A stretch of 30,680 nt of DNA from Acinetobacter bereziniae LMG 1003 = CIP 70.12 (GCF_000368925.1 NZ_KB849754.1:252296-282975), one strand, 5' to 3'; counted from the first letter of the stretch, positions 1 to 7,413 are shown. Translations and numbers: made by a program. Notes: generated by a model from the sequence alone, not told the origin.

Positions 1-183
1 TTATGGCGCAGCGTGAAGCATGAGGAAGTCTATTTGAAGGCTTACGATACGGTTAAACAAGCGAAACAATCAATTGCTGAATATTTGGATTTTTATAACA
101 TGATACGTCCTCATTCAAGTTTGAATAAGGCAACACCGGATGAATTTTATGATCAACATTTACTAAAAGTAATGGCAGCATAA
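1..183 (+). CDS. IS3-family transposase OrfB, C-terminal fragment
   Basis: Reading from base 1, 60 codons precede a TAA at 181-183. The protein shows the end of a DDE (rve) integrase domain: LWRSVKHEEVYL, then a helix ending in YLDFYNMIRPHSSL and the short tail TPDEFYDQHL. The W-R-S-V-K-x-E-E stretch carries the last catalytic glutamate of IS3-type OrfB transposases, and Y-N-x-x-R-P-H-S-S-L is the typical C-terminal signature. The start is outside the window. Function: cut-and-paste or copy-out transposition of its own element. Family assignment is secure; the specific IS name is not recognisable from this fragment. Confidence 0.9.
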   Translation, partial: LWRSVKHEEVYLKAYDTVKQAKQSIAEYLDFYNMIRPHSSLNKATPDEFYDQHLLKVMAA

Positions 184-250
184 TTTAAATATTTAGAGCG
201 GATTTATCACTTATAAAACTGAATTGAGTGGTCTAATTAACGGAACCACA
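1..250 (+). mobile_element. 3' end of an IS3-family insertion sequence
   Basis: The first 183 bases are the open C-terminal end of a transposase; the remaining bases to about 250 are the IS tail. The segment after the stop ends in GGTCTAATTAACGGAACCACA, whose reverse complement begins TGTGGTTCCGTTAATTAGACC, the TG...CA terminus expected for an IS3-family inverted repeat. The matching left end lies outside the window, so the exact boundary and any target duplication cannot be confirmed. The element marks the edge of the plasmid segment next to the small genes that start at 425. Confidence 0.7.
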
Positions 251-424
251 TTATTTGAGTAAGTCTGATTAATATTGAATAATAAACCTAAGTTTTTCGC
301 CGTATGTTTTAATCTTCAAGGGTTTAACTTTAATGAAGTTTTTTTAAATAAACTAATTTAGTGGATTTTGACCGTTATAATGGTTTTATCTCGAGGCATA
401 TTGCCTTAAACTTGGAGCCGTGTG
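251..424. other. Intergenic leader after the IS, possible promoter for the next gene
   Basis: This AT-rich gap separates the IS end from the first small gene. A perfect TATAAT lies at 376-381, but no convincing -35 is correctly spaced; TTGACC at 368-373 is too close. A GGAG at 414-417 is the ribosome binding site for the ATG at 425. The first CGCCGT hexamer of the window is at 298-303. The promoter is a weak inference. Confidence 0.3.
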
Positions 425-784
425 ATGTTAAAACTATCTAGTATCTTTTCTCATGAAGCTAGGATTGAATCCCTTGTTATTCAATTTGAAGCCGATTATC
501 AAACTGCACTAAAGCAAGGTTTAGATATTTACTTTGGCGTTGGCTATGCAACTAATGAGGATAGTCAATCTATACAGGCGTATCTTGTGAAAGATAAGGA
601 GATTTATAAAAAGCATTACTGGAGTTGGGAATACCCAAGAACACCACACAAAATTGAAAAAACTAAAGCTGAGCACCGCCATTGGTTAAACCTAGCTGAT
701 GTACGAAACGCTGCGCTCGAGGCGAATATTACAAATGAAGCAGATCTACAATCTGTTTTACAACGTTCATTCGCTACAATATAA
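425..784 (+). CDS. Hypothetical protein, 119 aa
   Basis: No family is recognised. The protein is soluble, with no signal peptide or membrane segment, and has a Trp/Tyr-rich middle (HYWSWEYPRTPHK) followed by a helical C-terminus. The frame is open from a GTG at 422, but the GGAG at 414-417 is seven bases from the ATG at 425 and only four from the GTG, so 425 is preferred. It is followed after 13 bases by a second small gene on the same strand, so the two are probably co-transcribed. Nothing in either protein marks a toxin, antitoxin or DNA-binding protein. Confidence 0.6.
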   Translation: MLKLSSIFSHEARIESLVIQFEADYQTALKQGLDIYFGVGYATNEDSQSIQAYLVKDKEIYKKHYWSWEYPRTPHKIEKTKAEHRHWLNLADVRNAALEANITNEADLQSVLQRSFATI

Positions 785-797
785 AAAGGTAATCTAA

Positions 798-1175
798 ATG
801 ATAAAAAAAAGTGTGGGTTTTGAACGTGCTTCTGATGTTCAAGCCATCGTTTACTCAGTAAATGATGGATCTGCAGTTTTTGTCGTACCAAATGGCTTTG
901 TGGTGCTGGAGGTTCCATTGTCACAAACTCAAGCCGAGTACTTCAAGATGTATGAGAAGTCACCTAATGTATTTGTGTTGCACGGTAAGGCAAAATTCCA
1001 TTACGTGTGTGATTGTGAAGTTGAACTGGTTGGCTTTAGTATAGAAAAATCTAAGCTAACAAATCAATTGGTCAATCCAAGCTTATTTAGCCACATTGAT
1101 AAACCTGCAGTCAGTATAGATTGCATCTATGATGATATGTCTGCACCAACTATAAGCCCTGGCTTTTATTGTTAA
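798..1175 (+). CDS. Hypothetical protein, 125 aa
   Basis: Unrecognised soluble protein with alternating beta-strand-like stretches in the first 80 residues (ASDVQAIVYSVNDGSAVFVVP, then FVVLEVPLSQTQAEYF) and no membrane segment. The predicted form is a small alpha/beta domain, inferred from residue pattern only. An AAAGG ribosome binding site at 785-789 precedes the ATG. It lies 13 bases after the preceding gene and is followed directly by a hairpin terminator, so it is the last gene of a two-gene unit that converges on the minus-strand operon ending at 1231. Confidence 0.6.
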   Translation: MIKKSVGFERASDVQAIVYSVNDGSAVFVVPNGFVVLEVPLSQTQAEYFKMYEKSPNVFVLHGKAKFHYVCDCEVELVGFSIEKSKLTNQLVNPSLFSHIDKPAVSIDCIYDDMSAPTISPGFYC

Positions 1176-1192
1176 TTAGCTGGTATAAAAGT

Positions 1193-1212
1193 AGCCCGAA
1201 ATTCGGGCTTTT
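1193..1212 (+). terminator. Rho-independent terminator between convergent genes
   Basis: AGCCCGAA (1193-1200) pairs perfectly with TTCGGGCT (1202-1209) and runs into TTTT on the + strand. It sits 17 bases after the stop of the 798-1175 gene and 18 bases beyond the stop of the convergent minus-strand metalloprotease. The minus-strand side has a weaker T run, so it may act in both directions. Confidence 0.8.
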
Positions 1213-1230
1213 AATTTGTCTGAAGACAAG

Positions 1231-2217
1231 TTATTTCAACTCGCACGGCGCTTTAATTCTGATGTTATTTGCCCAAGAAAAAACATCCGAACCTTTTTGT
1301 GGGAAAGGCTGACTCTTAGAATACTGCAACCAACACACCGAATTATGGGTTGGATCTTGTGCCTTACGTTTTTCACGTAATTTAATCAGGCTTTCTCTTA
1401 ACGCTGCAGTATCGTATTTTGGATCAAGTGACATAAAACCTACCGCAAACAGATCCGCATAAGATTCTCGCCATAGTTGCGTTTTACCGCTACTTTCAGC
1501 CGTTACAAAGGTAGATACATCATCCATCTTTACTTTGGACCGATCAGACGGCGCAATTGAATTTAATGCTTTAAGTGGCTGGCCAAGTTCACCAGGCACA
1601 TCGGTCGCACGATCTAAACAGTGAGATAACTCGTGCGCTAATATCAGCATTTCCCAATCGTTGTAGCTTACATCGGTTTTTGCTTCTTTATACATGGTGT
1701 TCATGCTGGTTTTAGACATATTCACCAGGCAATATCCTGTACTAGATCTTAATGAAGCTGGAGAAGCTTGCGGTATATCTAAGGAAGTTAAAGCCCAACT
1801 TTCGTTAAAGTCACCTAACACAAGTGGCGCGTTGTAGTTTTCCTTGGCAAACTTTTGTAGTTGATTGAAGTTACTACCCGGTACCATCGCAGCAATATGG
1901 TCATGGTTGAACTGTTTCTTTTCTAGCGTTTTGAAACACCATATAAAACCATATGACAGTAGAAACATTAGGAGTGGAACAACAGCAACAGAGAGCATAA
2001 GTAGCTTAAAGTTTTCGTCTAGTCGCTTGGTTCGGTCTTTGGTCTTAATATAAGGTGTTGCCAAGCACCAGCTGAGCACTACTGTCATCAATATTAAAAT
2101 AACAAGAAAAGTCATGGTGTAGCCAACTGGTTCAATAAACGTAAAGGCAATCCACGCATAACAAGTTAGGACGGTTAAGGTCCACAAAATGATGTTTAAA
2201 ATGATTTTTGTTTTCAC
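1231..2217 (-). CDS. Membrane-anchored zinc metalloprotease (gluzincin-like), 328 aa
   Basis: Three hydrophobic segments at about residues 5-29, 32-54 and 71-96 are followed by a soluble domain. That domain contains HELSH at 195-199 within LILAHELSHCLD, a canonical HExxH zinc site, and ESYAD at 251-255, which fits the ExxxD third-ligand motif of gluzincins. It should therefore be a zinc-dependent peptidase tethered to the inner membrane; its substrate is unknown. It starts with GTG at 2215-2217, and GTGA overlaps the stop of a preceding small ORF, which suggests translational coupling. It is the last gene of the minus-strand operon 6539-1231. Proteolysis is inferred from motifs; a specific peptidase family is not assigned. 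Confidence 0.75.
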   Translation of the reverse strand: MKTKIILNIILWTLTVLTCYAWIAFTFIEPVGYTMTFLVILILMTVVLSWCLATPYIKTKDRTKRLDENFKLLMLSVAVVPLLMFLLSYGFIWCFKTLEKKQFNHDHIAAMVPGSNFNQLQKFAKENYNAPLVLGDFNESWALTSLDIPQASPASLRSSTGYCLVNMSKTSMNTMYKEAKTDVSYNDWEMLILAHELSHCLDRATDVPGELGQPLKALNSIAPSDRSKVKMDDVSTFVTAESSGKTQLWRESYADLFAVGFMSLDPKYDTAALRESLIKLREKRKAQDPTHNSVCWLQYSKSQPFPQKGSDVFSWANNIRIKAPCELK

Positions 2218-2372
2218 GCAGTTAGCATCCCTAATCTATAAAAATAAATGTGGCCCATTAAACGGGCCATATTGAGTCTGTTCTCTTCATCATCGCCAAT
2301 GTGGTCGATATAAATAATTAACAAATCATCAAAGCTAAAAACTTTTCTTAAAAATTTAAGTTGGCTGCACAC
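2214..2372 (-). CDS. Possible small protein, 52 aa, overlapping both neighbours
   Basis: This frame continues open past the end of the 169-aa gene and stops at TGA 2214-2216, sharing four bases with the GTG start of the metalloprotease. The likeliest start is the GTG at 2370-2372, inside the last codons of the preceding gene. The product is small and acidic in the middle (DDLLIIYIDHIGDDEENRL). Coupled overlaps at both ends favour a real gene, as does the lack of any other explanation for the 138-base gap. Against it are the lack of a clear ribosome binding site and the short length. The function is not recognised. Confidence 0.4.
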   Translation of the reverse strand: MCSQLKFLRKVFSFDDLLIIYIDHIGDDEENRLNMARLMGHIYFYRLGMLTA

Positions 2373-2865
2373 CAGGATAATCGTTGTAGTTGCCATCAAT
2401 AAATTGATTGGTCGATTTACTGACATCATACCAAATCGGCATGCATTTCGACTTGTCACTTTGATCGATGGCCATGTATGGAAGTCCTAATTCGTTTTGA
2501 ATCAATTCAGCACCCATAAATGGCTCAAGAACCTTCATAGGAATGGAAAACAAACACTCAACATACCCATTATCATGAATGACCTTCCGACTGGCTTTAG
2601 AAGCACTGTCAAAGCGCAATGCATTCCACAAGTGAGAAGCTTCATTGATGGTATGTGGTTGTTTTAGGTAATTAGGATTTTCAGACGCATAGATCGACAG
2701 TGTATTCACATCAATCATCAGCTTAAGTACACCTGAACCGACCATATGTTCAATCGGTATATACAGCATGATAGCGCCGTATCCTAAGCTTCGTTTTTTA
2801 GCATCTGGATGTTCACCAATACCACCAATAACGCTATGAATAAGAATAGGTAGAGTTGTGTTCAT
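2356..2865 (-). CDS. Hypothetical protein, 169 aa
   Basis: Unrecognised protein. It is soluble, with mixed helix and strand character, an N-terminal glycine-rich hydrophobic stretch (ILIHSVIGGIGEHP) and a C-terminus rich in Tyr/Asp/Asn. No signal peptide or membrane helix stands out. An AAAGG site lies 8 bases upstream of its ATG. It follows the frameshifted small membrane gene by 12 bases and overlaps the start of the possible 52-aa ORF, so it is an internal member of the minus-strand operon. Confidence 0.6.
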   Translation of the reverse strand: MNTTLPILIHSVIGGIGEHPDAKKRSLGYGAIMLYIPIEHMVGSGVLKLMIDVNTLSIYASENPNYLKQPHTINEASHLWNALRFDSASKASRKVIHDNGYVECLFSIPMKVLEPFMGAELIQNELGLPYMAIDQSDKSKCMPIWYDVSKSTNQFIDGNYNDYPGVQPT

Positions 2866-2877
2866 TTTATAAACCTT

Positions 2878-3116
2878 TCAATAGTTTTGTAGCTCTTTAT
2901 ACATTTGATACCGCGTATAGCAGATATATAACACGGCGATGTTAATAGAGATTGCATGAAGAATGATGATCAGGTTGGCACCCGATAATTCATCATATAA
3001 GGGCGAATAAAACGCATAAACGACTGAGAGTTCAGACATTAAAATCCAAAAAAAGCGGATAGAGGGGATATATCTAAAAGCTTCACTTTTTGCTTAATTT
3101 GTTTTTGCTGACTCAT
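2878..3116 (-). pseudogene. Small two-helix membrane protein with apparent 1-base frameshift
   Basis: An ATG at 3114-3116 opens MSQQKQIKQK but hits a stop after 25 codons. Removing one base from the reading register at the A5 run (T5 at 3087-3091 on the + strand) joins it to a long downstream frame. The join gives a protein of about 79 residues with two hydrophobic segments, around IRFFWILMSELSVVYAFY and NLIIILHAISINIAVLYIC, ending at the TGA 2878-2880. The downstream frame has an internal ATG at 3039 that could yield a 53-aa protein by itself. This is either a real mutation, a programmed -1 shift, or a homopolymer sequencing error. The gene fits the operon spacing: 25 bases after the preceding stop and 12 before the next start. 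Confidence 0.5.
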
Positions 3117-3141
3117 ATTTCTCACCATTAGATTACAGCCA

Positions 3142-3600
3142 TTAATATTGATTAATGATTTCATCCATCACATAAATTGAGTAGTTGTACTGGTCTAAGC
3201 GATATTTGCTTTCTTCAGTATGTTCACTGGCCAATGCTTGTAGTTGAGTTTCGTTCATGGAAGAAGCATAGCGGTTACGGATTGATTTAAGCTGGCTCAA
3301 TTCTAAACGTCCAGTACTCTTGGTCAGATTGCTGACAGTTGTGAATAGATCCTGGTCATATTCTTGCAATTCACCATACAGCCAAGCAAGGTGTTCTGCA
3401 TTGATGTATGGGTTATTTTTTTCATAGTAGTTTTTCAGTTTGAATAAACTCAAACCACATATGAACACAGCAACCATAAGGCTAATGACAAGCCCCTCAC
3501 CGAGTTTAAGTAGATATAGGAATATAAAGATACTAATCACGCCAATGGCAATAGAGATATATCGCATGGTTTGATTTTGGAACATTTCTAACATGGGCAT
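3142..3600 (-). CDS. Hypothetical membrane protein, 152 aa
   Basis: Two adjacent hydrophobic helices at about residues 12-32 and 34-54 (YISIAIGVISIFIFLYLL and LVISLMVAVFICGLSLF) are followed by a roughly 95-residue helical, Gln/Glu-rich cytoplasmic domain that could form a coiled coil. The family is not recognised. Its ATG overlaps the stop of the preceding gene by one base (TAATG), so translation is probably coupled. It belongs to the minus-strand operon whose last gene is the membrane metalloprotease. Confidence 0.6.
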   Translation of the reverse strand: MPMLEMFQNQTMRYISIAIGVISIFIFLYLLKLGEGLVISLMVAVFICGLSLFKLKNYYEKNNPYINAEHLAWLYGELQEYDQDLFTTVSNLTKSTGRLELSQLKSIRNRYASSMNETQLQALASEHTEESKYRLDQYNYSIYVMDEIINQY

Positions 3601-4019
3601 TACTCACTTTTTGTAATGTTGTTTTGATAAAGATGGTCTATTTGAGCGATGGCAAGTTTCATGCGTTCCGTGGTGCAAGTCAGGTCGTCATCAAAACGAT
3701 GGTTGAATTCAACAATCCCCTGTTCTTCCATGTCTTGCATTTCACGCTTAGCATTACTTAAGCCTTTTTCTATACCAACCAGATTCAAGTTAAAGAAGTC
3801 TTCTAGTAGCTTTTCACTCTCAATGATTTGTTTGAGCTCAGTAACATAGACTTCAGTTTTCTTTTTGCTGATTTCCGCAGCCATCGCATAACGAAAGTTG
3901 CCGTTTACAACAACAGTTTTGAGATCTGGTGAATATTCGTTGTATTCACTTGGAATTCGACTAACGGACTGGACGGCGTGACTCCAGCCATACTTCTGAA
4001 AATATTCAATTCCCGTCAT
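3600..4019 (-). CDS. Hypothetical helical protein, 139 aa
   Basis: No family is recognised. The N-terminal third contains Tyr-rich and strand-like stretches. Residues 50 onward are charged and strongly helical, probably a coiled coil (EISKKKTEVYVTELKQIIES and the segment after it). No membrane segment is seen. The nine-base gap between the preceding stop and this ATG is mostly the palindrome GGTATATACC (4020-4029), one of the GTATATAC sites discussed in the findings; its AGG may also serve as a weak ribosome binding site. The stop overlaps the next start by one base. Confidence 0.55.
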   Translation of the reverse strand: MTGIEYFQKYGWSHAVQSVSRIPSEYNEYSPDLKTVVVNGNFRYAMAAEISKKKTEVYVTELKQIIESEKLLEDFFNLNLVGIEKGLSNAKREMQDMEEQGIVEFNHRFDDDLTCTTERMKLAIAQIDHLYQNNITKSE

Positions 4020-4028
4020 GGTATATAC

Positions 4029-4400
4029 CTACGATTGTTCTTTTTTAAGTTCAATAACAGCCAATAACGCTTTGTTTTGGCGTTCCAATTCATATTGTTT
4101 TTGGCGGTCTACATTTTGGCGATCGAAAAGTTCTCTAATCTGCTGTTTGTAGTGGTTGTCATAGTACGAATAGGCTTTACGTTCTGCTTTTCTACGTGCA
4201 ATGCGAACTTTGGGATGCCAGTTGAATTCTTTGTCGTCTGCATAACCCCTCATGAACTCAACCAGTTTGCTATCACCACGCATTTTACAAACCTTAATGA
4301 AGCCCATTTCTAAAACTGTAATTGGCGCACGGCGCGGATCTCCAAACTCCCAACGCCGTTTAATCCCAAAGCCACACATCTCTATTTGAACCGTAATCAT
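4029..4400 (-). CDS. Hypothetical basic protein, 123 aa
   Basis: Unrecognised. The protein is rich in Arg and Lys, especially residues 65-80 (KVRIARRKAERKAYSYY), and ends in a charged helix rich in Gln/Glu/Lys. The composition would suit nucleic-acid or acidic-protein binding, but no domain is visible. Its ATG overlaps the preceding TGA as ATGA, a classic coupled junction within the operon. Two CGCCGT/ACGGCG hexamers (4329 and 4354) lie in its 5' part, only 19 bases apart. Confidence 0.55.
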   Translation of the reverse strand: MITVQIEMCGFGIKRRWEFGDPRRAPITVLEMGFIKVCKMRGDSKLVEFMRGYADDKEFNWHPKVRIARRKAERKAYSYYDNHYKQQIRELFDRQNVDRQKQYELERQNKALLAVIELKKEQS

Positions 4401-4939
4401 GGTTTAACCTTTATCAAATGTTTGAGCTTCTGGATCTTCGACATTAAATCTGGACCATCACTTTCATGGTAAACAAGGTGTTCATTAACGAATGTGATAA
4501 AAGCATCCAATTCAGTTTGAATCGTTGCCAATTGATTGCGTAACCACTGGCATGTGGCTTCATCTTGTTTTATCGCCGTTTCAAGCAATCCTCTCGCATG
4601 TTCATAGGCATTTGCCTCACCTTGCGCCACCATATCTGCAGATGATTTCCAATCGCCCCATTTCTTATTCCAAAAGTCATCGAGCAACTGCAGTAATTTT
4701 TCCACTTCCAATTGGTCATCGCTGATGGCTGGTGTTTGCATTTGATAGATAGATTTTTTAGTTTCTACTTCACTTTGCATCCAACCATCACGAAAAGCTT
4801 CCCATTTCGCCTGATGCACCCAAGAAGAATAGTTGCCACTGGCCAACAGACTACCGACCACGCCGTATCTATTTTCAAAAGCGCTACGAGCTTCAATTTC
4901 TGAAGCAATGTTTTCATTAGTATTTTGCGTATCAATCAT
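4397..4939 (-). CDS. Hypothetical helical protein, 180 aa
   Basis: No family is recognised. The protein is Trp-rich and predominantly helical (WVHQAKWEAFRDGWMQSE, and DDFWNKKWGDWKSSADM), with a C-terminal leucine/isoleucine-rich coiled-coil-like segment. The frame is open to an ATG at 4954, but GGGGA lies about eight bases before the second ATG at 4939, which is therefore preferred (MIDTQNTNEN). That start overlaps the preceding stop by eight bases, consistent with coupled translation in the minus-strand operon. Confidence 0.55.
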   Translation of the reverse strand: MIDTQNTNENIASEIEARSAFENRYGVVGSLLASGNYSSWVHQAKWEAFRDGWMQSEVETKKSIYQMQTPAISDDQLEVEKLLQLLDDFWNKKWGDWKSSADMVAQGEANAYEHARGLLETAIKQDEATCQWLRNQLATIQTELDAFITFVNEHLVYHESDGPDLMSKIQKLKHLIKVKP

Positions 4940-5438
4940 GCTGACTATCCCCATGAAGCAAAGGCACTTGTAATGAGATTTTTGTTTCCTTCATCTCATG
5001 AAGTTTTTGAATCGCACGTTCTGGATCTATCACCCATGCATCAAAGAGAAGTTGAGTGACAAAAGAAAACTTCTCACCAACTTTGCGGAACGGTGCGCCG
5101 TGGCTATTCAGGAATTGTTCAAACACAAGATATTGCTGTTCGATGGCCTGGTTAAGTTCAAACAGGTCAATACAGCCCTCTAGCAAGTTGTACTCACCTG
5201 AAGCATTCGGCATAAACATCCATTTACGCTCATGGGTTAAGCCATCTACATGTAGGTAGGCATGTTTGTTGAGACTAGTCCACTCAGGTTTCATCATGAC
5301 GTAGGTGTTGTACTCGTCATCTTCAAGATAGTTGTAGTGGGTAGCATCAACGGGTTTCTTTGCTAAAACAGAAATGGCCTGTTCAAGTGTCAGACCGAGA
5401 ATGAGTGCATGTGGTGTAGTTGATGATTGGTGATCCAT
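4932..5438 (-). CDS. Hypothetical protein, 168 aa
   Basis: Unrecognised. The N-terminus carries a short helix (LILGLTLEQAISVLAKKP), followed by a mixed domain with Trp and Tyr residues and a helical C-terminal half that includes a hydrophobic stretch (FSFVTQLLFDAWVIDP). No signal peptide or transmembrane helix is evident. It lies 12 bases after the 362-aa gene, with a purine-rich AAGGGG upstream region as ribosome binding site. Confidence 0.55.
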   Translation of the reverse strand: MDHQSSTTPHALILGLTLEQAISVLAKKPVDATHYNYLEDDEYNTYVMMKPEWTSLNKHAYLHVDGLTHERKWMFMPNASGEYNLLEGCIDLFELNQAIEQQYLVFEQFLNSHGAPFRKVGEKFSFVTQLLFDAWVIDPERAIQKLHEMKETKISLQVPLLHGDSQHD

Positions 5439-5450
5439 ATTCCCTACCCC

Positions 5451-6539
5451 TTAGATTGTCGGGCTAGTCGGTTTAGGACCACTCAAACAAATTTCGTTTT
5501 GAACGTGATTGTAGATCTCAGCCAAGTGAGGGCGTGTGCTAAAAAATTGATCTTTTGATGTATCAGAGAGGTTAGCACTCATGATGGTGAGTAGTGCTTC
5601 ATTTTTGAATTGCGCTTGAACCGCCGTCTTTAATGCACCATTCAATGAAGCATGCAGATTGTTGAATAGCGAAATAACACGGGCATTCTGATCATTCTTT
5701 TTGAAGAAGATAAAATTAACTTCACGTTCACGGAAAAACACCAGCTGATATTCAAGCCCTGATTCTGATAAATCATTCCCCATATCAATCAATGCATCAT
5801 CTGGCACGGCGAACGCAGCGTATTTTGAATCAAAGTTTTGAAGTGCTTTATTTGAGATTAGATTCAAACTTACTTTGCCTTGAATCGGCACACATTGGCT
5901 CAGTTTCTTAGCCAAGTAATGTGCAGCAGCCATGTGATGTGATCCACCAGCATTTTGAACAAAAATCTTAGGACTCCAGCCATAGATAAAAAATTGATCA
6001 GTGGTTGTATCTGGAGAGTTCAATAAACGGATTTCTGGCCATAACAACATTCGATCTAAATTTTCCATACTCACATCACTAATGTAATCAGGGCATGCGT
6101 TTTTTACAAAATCATCAATGCTACGGTACTGGCTTAAATCCGACTTGGAATTTGAGAAGCCCCCAATTTCAGATAGGTCAAGTAAGCATGGTGTTTCAAG
6201 ATGAATGATTTCTGCAAAAATCGGGTTAAATACTTCAGCCAATTCTTCAGCAAAGGTAGAGATGTAGAACGGCTTATGATTATGCGTATCTTGACCAAGG
6301 TAGCTGATGGAATCGTTATCTTTGGCATGTGGATTCAAAACAATGTTTTTGCCTGGTACAAAATTAGTAGGAGATATACCAGTCATACAAAGAGAATCTT
6401 TGATTTGATGAAAAGGGAAAACATCGCTCATGGCGATGCTGTCAGAATTGACTAAACGGGTATCAATAAAGGGTTTTAACTTGAGATTCTTATAAAGCTT
6501 ATGTTTTGCTGAAAATACCGAAAGTAAAGTGTCTAACAT
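5451..6539 (-). CDS. Hypothetical protein, 362 aa, with a GGSHHxAAA motif
   Basis: First gene of the minus-strand operon. The frame opens with GTG at 6548, but GGAG ends directly before that GTG and lies eight bases before the ATG at 6539, so the ATG is chosen. The protein is soluble. Its most striking motif is NAGGSHHMAAAHYLAKKL near the middle, a Gly-Gly-Ser-His-His followed by an amphipathic helix. I recall similar patterns in uncharacterised proteins annotated as DUF6685, but the match is from memory and weak. The role is unknown. At 362 residues it is the largest protein in the operon, and it may define the module. Confidence 0.55.
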   Translation of the reverse strand: MLDTLLSVFSAKHKLYKNLKLKPFIDTRLVNSDSIAMSDVFPFHQIKDSLCMTGISPTNFVPGKNIVLNPHAKDNDSISYLGQDTHNHKPFYISTFAEELAEVFNPIFAEIIHLETPCLLDLSEIGGFSNSKSDLSQYRSIDDFVKNACPDYISDVSMENLDRMLLWPEIRLLNSPDTTTDQFFIYGWSPKIFVQNAGGSHHMAAAHYLAKKLSQCVPIQGKVSLNLISNKALQNFDSKYAAFAVPDDALIDMGNDLSESGLEYQLVFFREREVNFIFFKKNDQNARVISLFNNLHASLNGALKTAVQAQFKNEALLTIMSANLSDTSKDQFFSTRPHLAEIYNHVQNEICLSGPKPTSPTI

Positions 6540-6625
6540 TTTAAGCACTCCATTGATTAATGCTTTATTAAAACTAATAAAGATATATTAATACAGAAAG
6601 TGCTTATAAGTATTTTTTTGGAAAA
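6540..6625 (-). promoter_or_regulatory. Probable promoter region of the minus-strand operon
   Basis: Between the 362-aa gene and the next upstream ORF is an AT-rich stretch. On the minus strand it reads through TTATAAG and TATTAATATATC before the GGAG ribosome binding site. No -35/-10 pair with good consensus and 17-base spacing could be fixed, so the start point is not assigned. This is the only gap before the compact operon and so the likeliest site of its promoter. Confidence 0.3.
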
Positions 6626-6799
6626 TTAATTTAAGAATTGCGGTTGAGTGGTATTAGTTGCAAGTGGTTGTACGGCGTTGTTATCGACAGACTTTGAGTA
6701 CTGTTGCACTTCAACAATTCGCACACCTTTAACGTGTAAACGTGTTTTATAGTCAGTCATTCCAAGTGTTTGTAAGTTTTCTAGCTGTTCTTTAGTCAT
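6626..6799 (-). CDS. Possible small protein, 57 aa
   Basis: An ATG at 6797-6799 opens a 57-residue frame (MTKEQLENLQTLGMTDYKTR at the start), preceded by AGGATATAGG as a plausible ribosome binding site and ended by TAA at 6626-6628. The first half looks like a helix followed by strands (LHVKGVRIVEVQQY); the end is a Thr/Asn/Gln-rich tail. No homology is recognised. It lies 86 bases upstream of the 362-aa gene on the same strand and may be the true first gene of that operon or a separate small transcript. Confidence 0.45.
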   Translation of the reverse strand: MTKEQLENLQTLGMTDYKTRLHVKGVRIVEVQQYSKSVDNNAVQPLATNTTQPQFLN

Positions 6800-7036
6800 T
6801 GCCTATATCCTGTATATTGGATGTGATTTAAGGGCAATTTAATTGATGTATTAAGGATTGTAAAGGGTAAAACACAGTTCATTAAACTTTTTATGAAATG
6901 GTATATACCGATTAAGCCTAAAACAAAACAAGGTTTTAAGAAGTGGTTTAGTTATGTTTAAGAATATGCACGTTAAAACTAAGTTATTATATTAAAATGC
7001 ATCTAAACTAGGGTTAAAACCAAACTGGATGCCAAT
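6800..7036. other. Divergent intergenic region with a GGTATATACC palindrome
   Basis: This AT-rich gap lies between the minus-strand 57-aa ORF and the + strand broken gene. It contains the perfect palindrome GGTATATACC at 6900-6909, about 100 bases from the minus-strand start and 128 from the + strand start, a position expected for an operator shared by divergent promoters. A TTATATTAAAATG stretch just before 7001 may be part of a + strand promoter. No other gene is seen here. Confidence 0.4.
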
Positions 7037-7394
7037 ATGTGTTCAAACATTGAATCTTACGCCGTGAACCTATCCAATGTACCTAAAGCTATCTCTTGCT
7101 TGAATATGTATGACTTTCAAACGTTAGCACTAGGACCAACCTATTTACCCCGATTTATCACTTGCAGATCGCCACATTCCATATACGGCGCTATTGGTTG
7201 CATTTGATGTGAATGCGTCTGAAAAGTTTCGCTTAATCGAAATGATGGTGCCTGAAGCCATTCCGCTGTCGCAGTTGTTGTTATTGGCCATATTCAATGA
7301 AACGCCGTATAAGAGCGAATATGAAATAGCCCAATACATGCCGAGTGATGAATTAAGGCGTATTAAGTACAAACAGCTCACCCAAAAAAACTAA
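7037..7394 (+). pseudogene. Hypothetical protein broken by an extra C (118 aa if repaired)
   Basis: The ATG at 7037, with GGAT eight bases upstream, opens a frame that stops at 7207. A second frame is open from 7134 to the TAA at 7392-7394. Deleting one C from the CCCC run at 7148-7151 joins them without interruption: TLALGPTYLPDLSLADRH, then a regular hydrophobic and helical sequence to the end. The repaired protein of 118 residues is soluble and unrecognised. The break is either a real frameshift or a homopolymer sequencing error. The gene converges on trbC, and both end at the hairpin 7394-7413. Confidence 0.5.
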
Positions 7395-7413
7395 AGGCTG
7401 GATAACCAGCCTT
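7394..7413 (-). terminator. Rho-independent terminator after trbC
   Basis: AAGGCTGG (7394-7401) and CCAGCCTT (7406-7413) form an 8-bp stem with an ATAA loop. On the minus strand the stem is followed by TAG and then a run of seven T (A run at 7384-7390 on the + strand), so it is best read as the terminator of the minus-strand trbC transcript, 22 bases after its stop. It overlaps the end of the + strand broken gene. Confidence 0.75.

Noticed and set aside
425..1175. Possible toxin-antitoxin pair formed by the two small + strand genes
   Set aside because: Sizes and spacing fit, but neither protein shows a known toxin or DNA-binding antitoxin motif.
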